This document shows positions 12,852 to 14,113 of a DNA stretch of 14,113 nucleotides, one piece after another. Source of the stretch: Streptomyces marianii (GTDB lineage: Bacteria; Actinomycetota; Actinomycetes; Streptomycetales; Streptomycetaceae). Position numbers and translations under genes: made by a program. How positions within the stretch are numbered: position 1 is the first letter of the stretch; each line of letters begins with the position of its first letter. Below the pieces are notes generated by a model. The model was not told the DNA's origin, ran no database searches, and was given only the letters and a program-made list of their open reading frames with translations. The DNA lies in the NCBI RefSeq assembly GCF_005795905.1, contig NZ_VAWE01000007.1:1-14113 (forward strand), read 5' to 3'.

Positions 12852-13219
12852 GCACCAAGAAGGACAGCTTCACCGTGGACACCGGCGGCGTCAGCGCGCT
12901 GCTCACCGGCCTCTCCGGCCGCTTCACCGGAGAAACCGCAGACCAACGCCCCGATGACGGCACAACGGCACAACGGCAGGACGGCACAACGGCAGCCGCG
13001 CCCCAAGCGCCGGCCCCGGCCAAGCCCAGCAAGTACACGCTGCTCCTGGACCAGGACGACGCCCTCACCCTCGACCAGCTCGCCCTCTCCCTGCGCCGCC
13101 GCACCGGCCGCGCGGTCGACAAGTCCGAGATACTGCGCGCCCTGATCCGCCTCGCCGACCAGGACGACCGCGTCACCGACACCCTGGCCCGCGCACTCGA
13201 CCGCCGCACCAACCCCTGA
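12848..13219 (+). CDS. parB: Small ParB-like centromere-binding protein (ribbon-helix-helix)
   Basis: A 123-residue protein. A flexible Gly/Thr/Ala-rich N-terminal half (1-60) precedes a C-terminal ribbon-helix-helix domain: strand KYTLLLD (62-68), helix A LTLDQLALSLRRR (73-85), turn TGRAV, and helix B DKSEILRALIRL (91-102). Such proteins dimerise, bind tandem short DNA repeats and contact ParA through the N-terminus. The start overlaps the parA stop (ATGA). Five octads lie within its own linker-coding part (12955-12994). It ends three bases before the right terminal repeat. It is named parB by position and fold; it is unrelated to the large HTH-type ParB. Confidence 0.82.
   Translation: MSTKKDSFTVDTGGVSALLTGLSGRFTGETADQRPDDGTTAQRQDGTTAAAPQAPAPAKPSKYTLLLDQDDALTLDQLALSLRRRTGRAVDKSEILRALIRLADQDDRVTDTLARALDRRTNP
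12955..12994. repeat. Five direct octads inside parB
   Basis: Units at 12955, 12963, 12971, 12979 and 12987 all end in ACGGCA and all point the same way. They encode residues 36-49, a low-complexity D-G-T-T-A stretch in the disordered linker, where the peptide is free to follow the DNA. Confidence 0.78.
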
Positions 13220-13223
13220 CCCC

Positions 13224-13262
13224 GTTAATCGTCGGAAGAAGGAGCGGGAGCGGGCCGTGTAA
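13224..13262 (+). pseudogene. 3' remnant of DUF2637 gene at right repeat border
   Basis: Reading GTT AAT CGT onwards gives VNRRKKERERAV and TAA, identical to the last 12 codons of the DUF2637 gene at 853-892. Nothing upstream continues that gene; parB ends instead. The fragment shows that the terminal repeat was copied from the left arm onto the right. Confidence 0.85.
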
Positions 13263-13282
13263 TTCGGAATGCCACGGAGCGT

Positions 13283-13307
13283 CCCCGGAACGGATTCTGT
13301 TCCGGGG
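13283..13307 (+). terminator. Hairpin terminator after parAB (repeat copy)
   Basis: Mirror copy of the 808-832 hairpin, placed 63 bases after the parB stop. Because the repeat carries it, the same terminator lies downstream of both outward-facing operons and could shield both telomeres from incoming transcription. Confidence 0.6.
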
Positions 13308-13766
13308 GCGTCGTGTGTTTACGGGCGGATTCCGGATGGGGTGTCAACCCTGTTAGGGGCGACCGATGGAATTCGCCCTGGACGGCTGATGAGCCGTCAG
13401 GACGGGCCTGCGCGGGGCGGTCCGGCCCTCGCGGCCCGGGTGGCCGGCCCCCTCGCCCGACCCGCCCGGCGAGCGGGCCGCGAGGGTCCGCAACACGGCC
13501 AGGACCACGCCCCCGACGCGTGTACACGCACGTCAGAGCGCTGCGCCCCTCGTCCCGTACCCGTGCCGGAACGGCCCCGGAGAGGGCCGCACAGCGCTGT
13601 GCCCCGCCCCGGTCCGTGTGTTGACAGGTCCGTGTTCACCCCCCAGGGGGTGTCCCCACGATCCGCCAACGGTACATGCTCCTACGCACTGATGCAGAGT
13701 GATGCAGCCTCCATTCCAGAGTCCATCCCGGCCCCGAAAGTGAAGCACCCTCAGTCACCAGGCCAG

Positions 13767-13798
13767 CGACGGCAGAACGGCATGCCGTCATGACGGCA
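13767..13798. repeat. Four tandem octads, right arm
   Basis: Mirror copy of the left-arm cluster. Units lie at 13767-13774, 13775-13782, 13783-13790 and 13791-13798, about 320 bp from the physical end. Together with the left copy it would put a candidate partition-protein site next to each telomere. Confidence 0.8.
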
Positions 13799-13854
13799 AG
13801 ATCCATTCCGCCCGCGCCGGACCGCCCGCCGCACCCCTCTCCCTCGTAGCCAGC

Positions 13855-14113
13855 CTCACCCCCGCAGCGCAGCGGAGGGGGTGCGCTCGAACCCCAGACG
13901 CTACACAACTCCGCAGGTGATGCACCAGGTGACGCCCCATCCGGTCGGGGCCGCGCAGCGGGGCCGGCCTGCCCGCGCAGCGGGCTCCGGGGGCGGCACG
14001 CGCCCGGCCCTCCGGGTGGAGCGCAGCGGAGCCCGGAGCACGTCCCGCGCAGCGGGACGCACCGCCCGCGCTTGCGCGGGCGGTGACACTCCGTCACTCG
14101 CCTCCGCATCGCG
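13855..14113. other. Right telomere: series of GC-rich hairpins
   Basis: Mirror copy of the left telomere. The 10-bp-arm hairpin with the AA/TT loop lies at 14062-14083 and the TGC/GCA-loop hairpins follow inward. The terminal bases of both ends agree exactly, so the two arms have been kept identical by replication or recombination, or were assembled from the same reads. Confidence 0.85.

Larger units (their letters stand above)
13223..14113. repeat. Right terminal inverted repeat of linear plasmid
   Basis: This is the inverted copy of 1-892. It begins three bases after the parB stop codon, so the repeat joins directly onto the partition operon. It carries the same hairpins, octads and palindromes as the left arm in mirror order. 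It also carries a 12-codon remnant of the DUF2637 gene (13224-13262), which is intact only on the left. Confidence 0.95.

Noticed and set aside
1..14113. CRISPR array or tRNA/rRNA gene
   Set aside because: The tandem octads have no spacers and no cas-like gene is present. I saw no cloverleaf or rRNA-like segment.

Overview
This window looks like a complete small linear plasmid of about 14.1 kb from a Streptomyces-type actinomycete. The DNA is very GC-rich. The two ends are near-identical inverted copies of each other (892 bp on the left, 891 bp on the right). Each begins with a run of GC-rich hairpins whose loops read TGC on one strand and GCA on the other, which is the architecture of actinomycete telomeres capped by a terminal protein. 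The first bases are not the common Streptomyces end sequence. No terminal-protein (tpg/tap) gene and no TraB-type transfer ATPase is visible, so the host probably supplies the capping functions.

Layout, left to right. (1) Terminal inverted repeat, 1-892, with no convincing gene. (2) A block transcribed leftward, 4220 to 853: a sigma-factor-like protein with two region-4-like domains, an HNH protein coupled to it, two very small proteins with matching spacers, and a DUF2637 membrane/coiled-coil protein whose last codons lie inside the repeat. (3) A regulatory region, 4221-4563, with three hairpins that share a core, then a GntR/UTRA repressor gene facing right. (4) A replication module, 5314-8039: a structured leader with an attenuator-like hairpin and a 25-codon upstream ORF, rep1 with an internal iteron-like cluster (probable origin), and a DnaB-like/RepA-like helicase gene overlapping it. 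(5) About 2.3 kb without a gene, 8040-10347, filled with successive blocks of different short direct and inverted repeats, including a perfect 26-bp inverted repeat. (6) A replication-relaxation family gene, 10348-11706. (7) A large imperfect inverted repeat, then a parA-parB partition operon running up to the right terminal repeat.

The most interesting signal is an 8-bp repeat (consensus NNACGGCA, best form TGACGGCA). It occurs as contiguous octads at five places: in each terminal repeat, inside the DUF2637 gene, just before and touching the parA start codon, and inside parB. The small ParB has a ribbon-helix-helix domain, a fold that typically reads such short tandem units. I infer a dispersed centromere/operator that links partition control to the telomere-proximal DNA. 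All functional assignments come from reading the sequence and translations; no database search was run.
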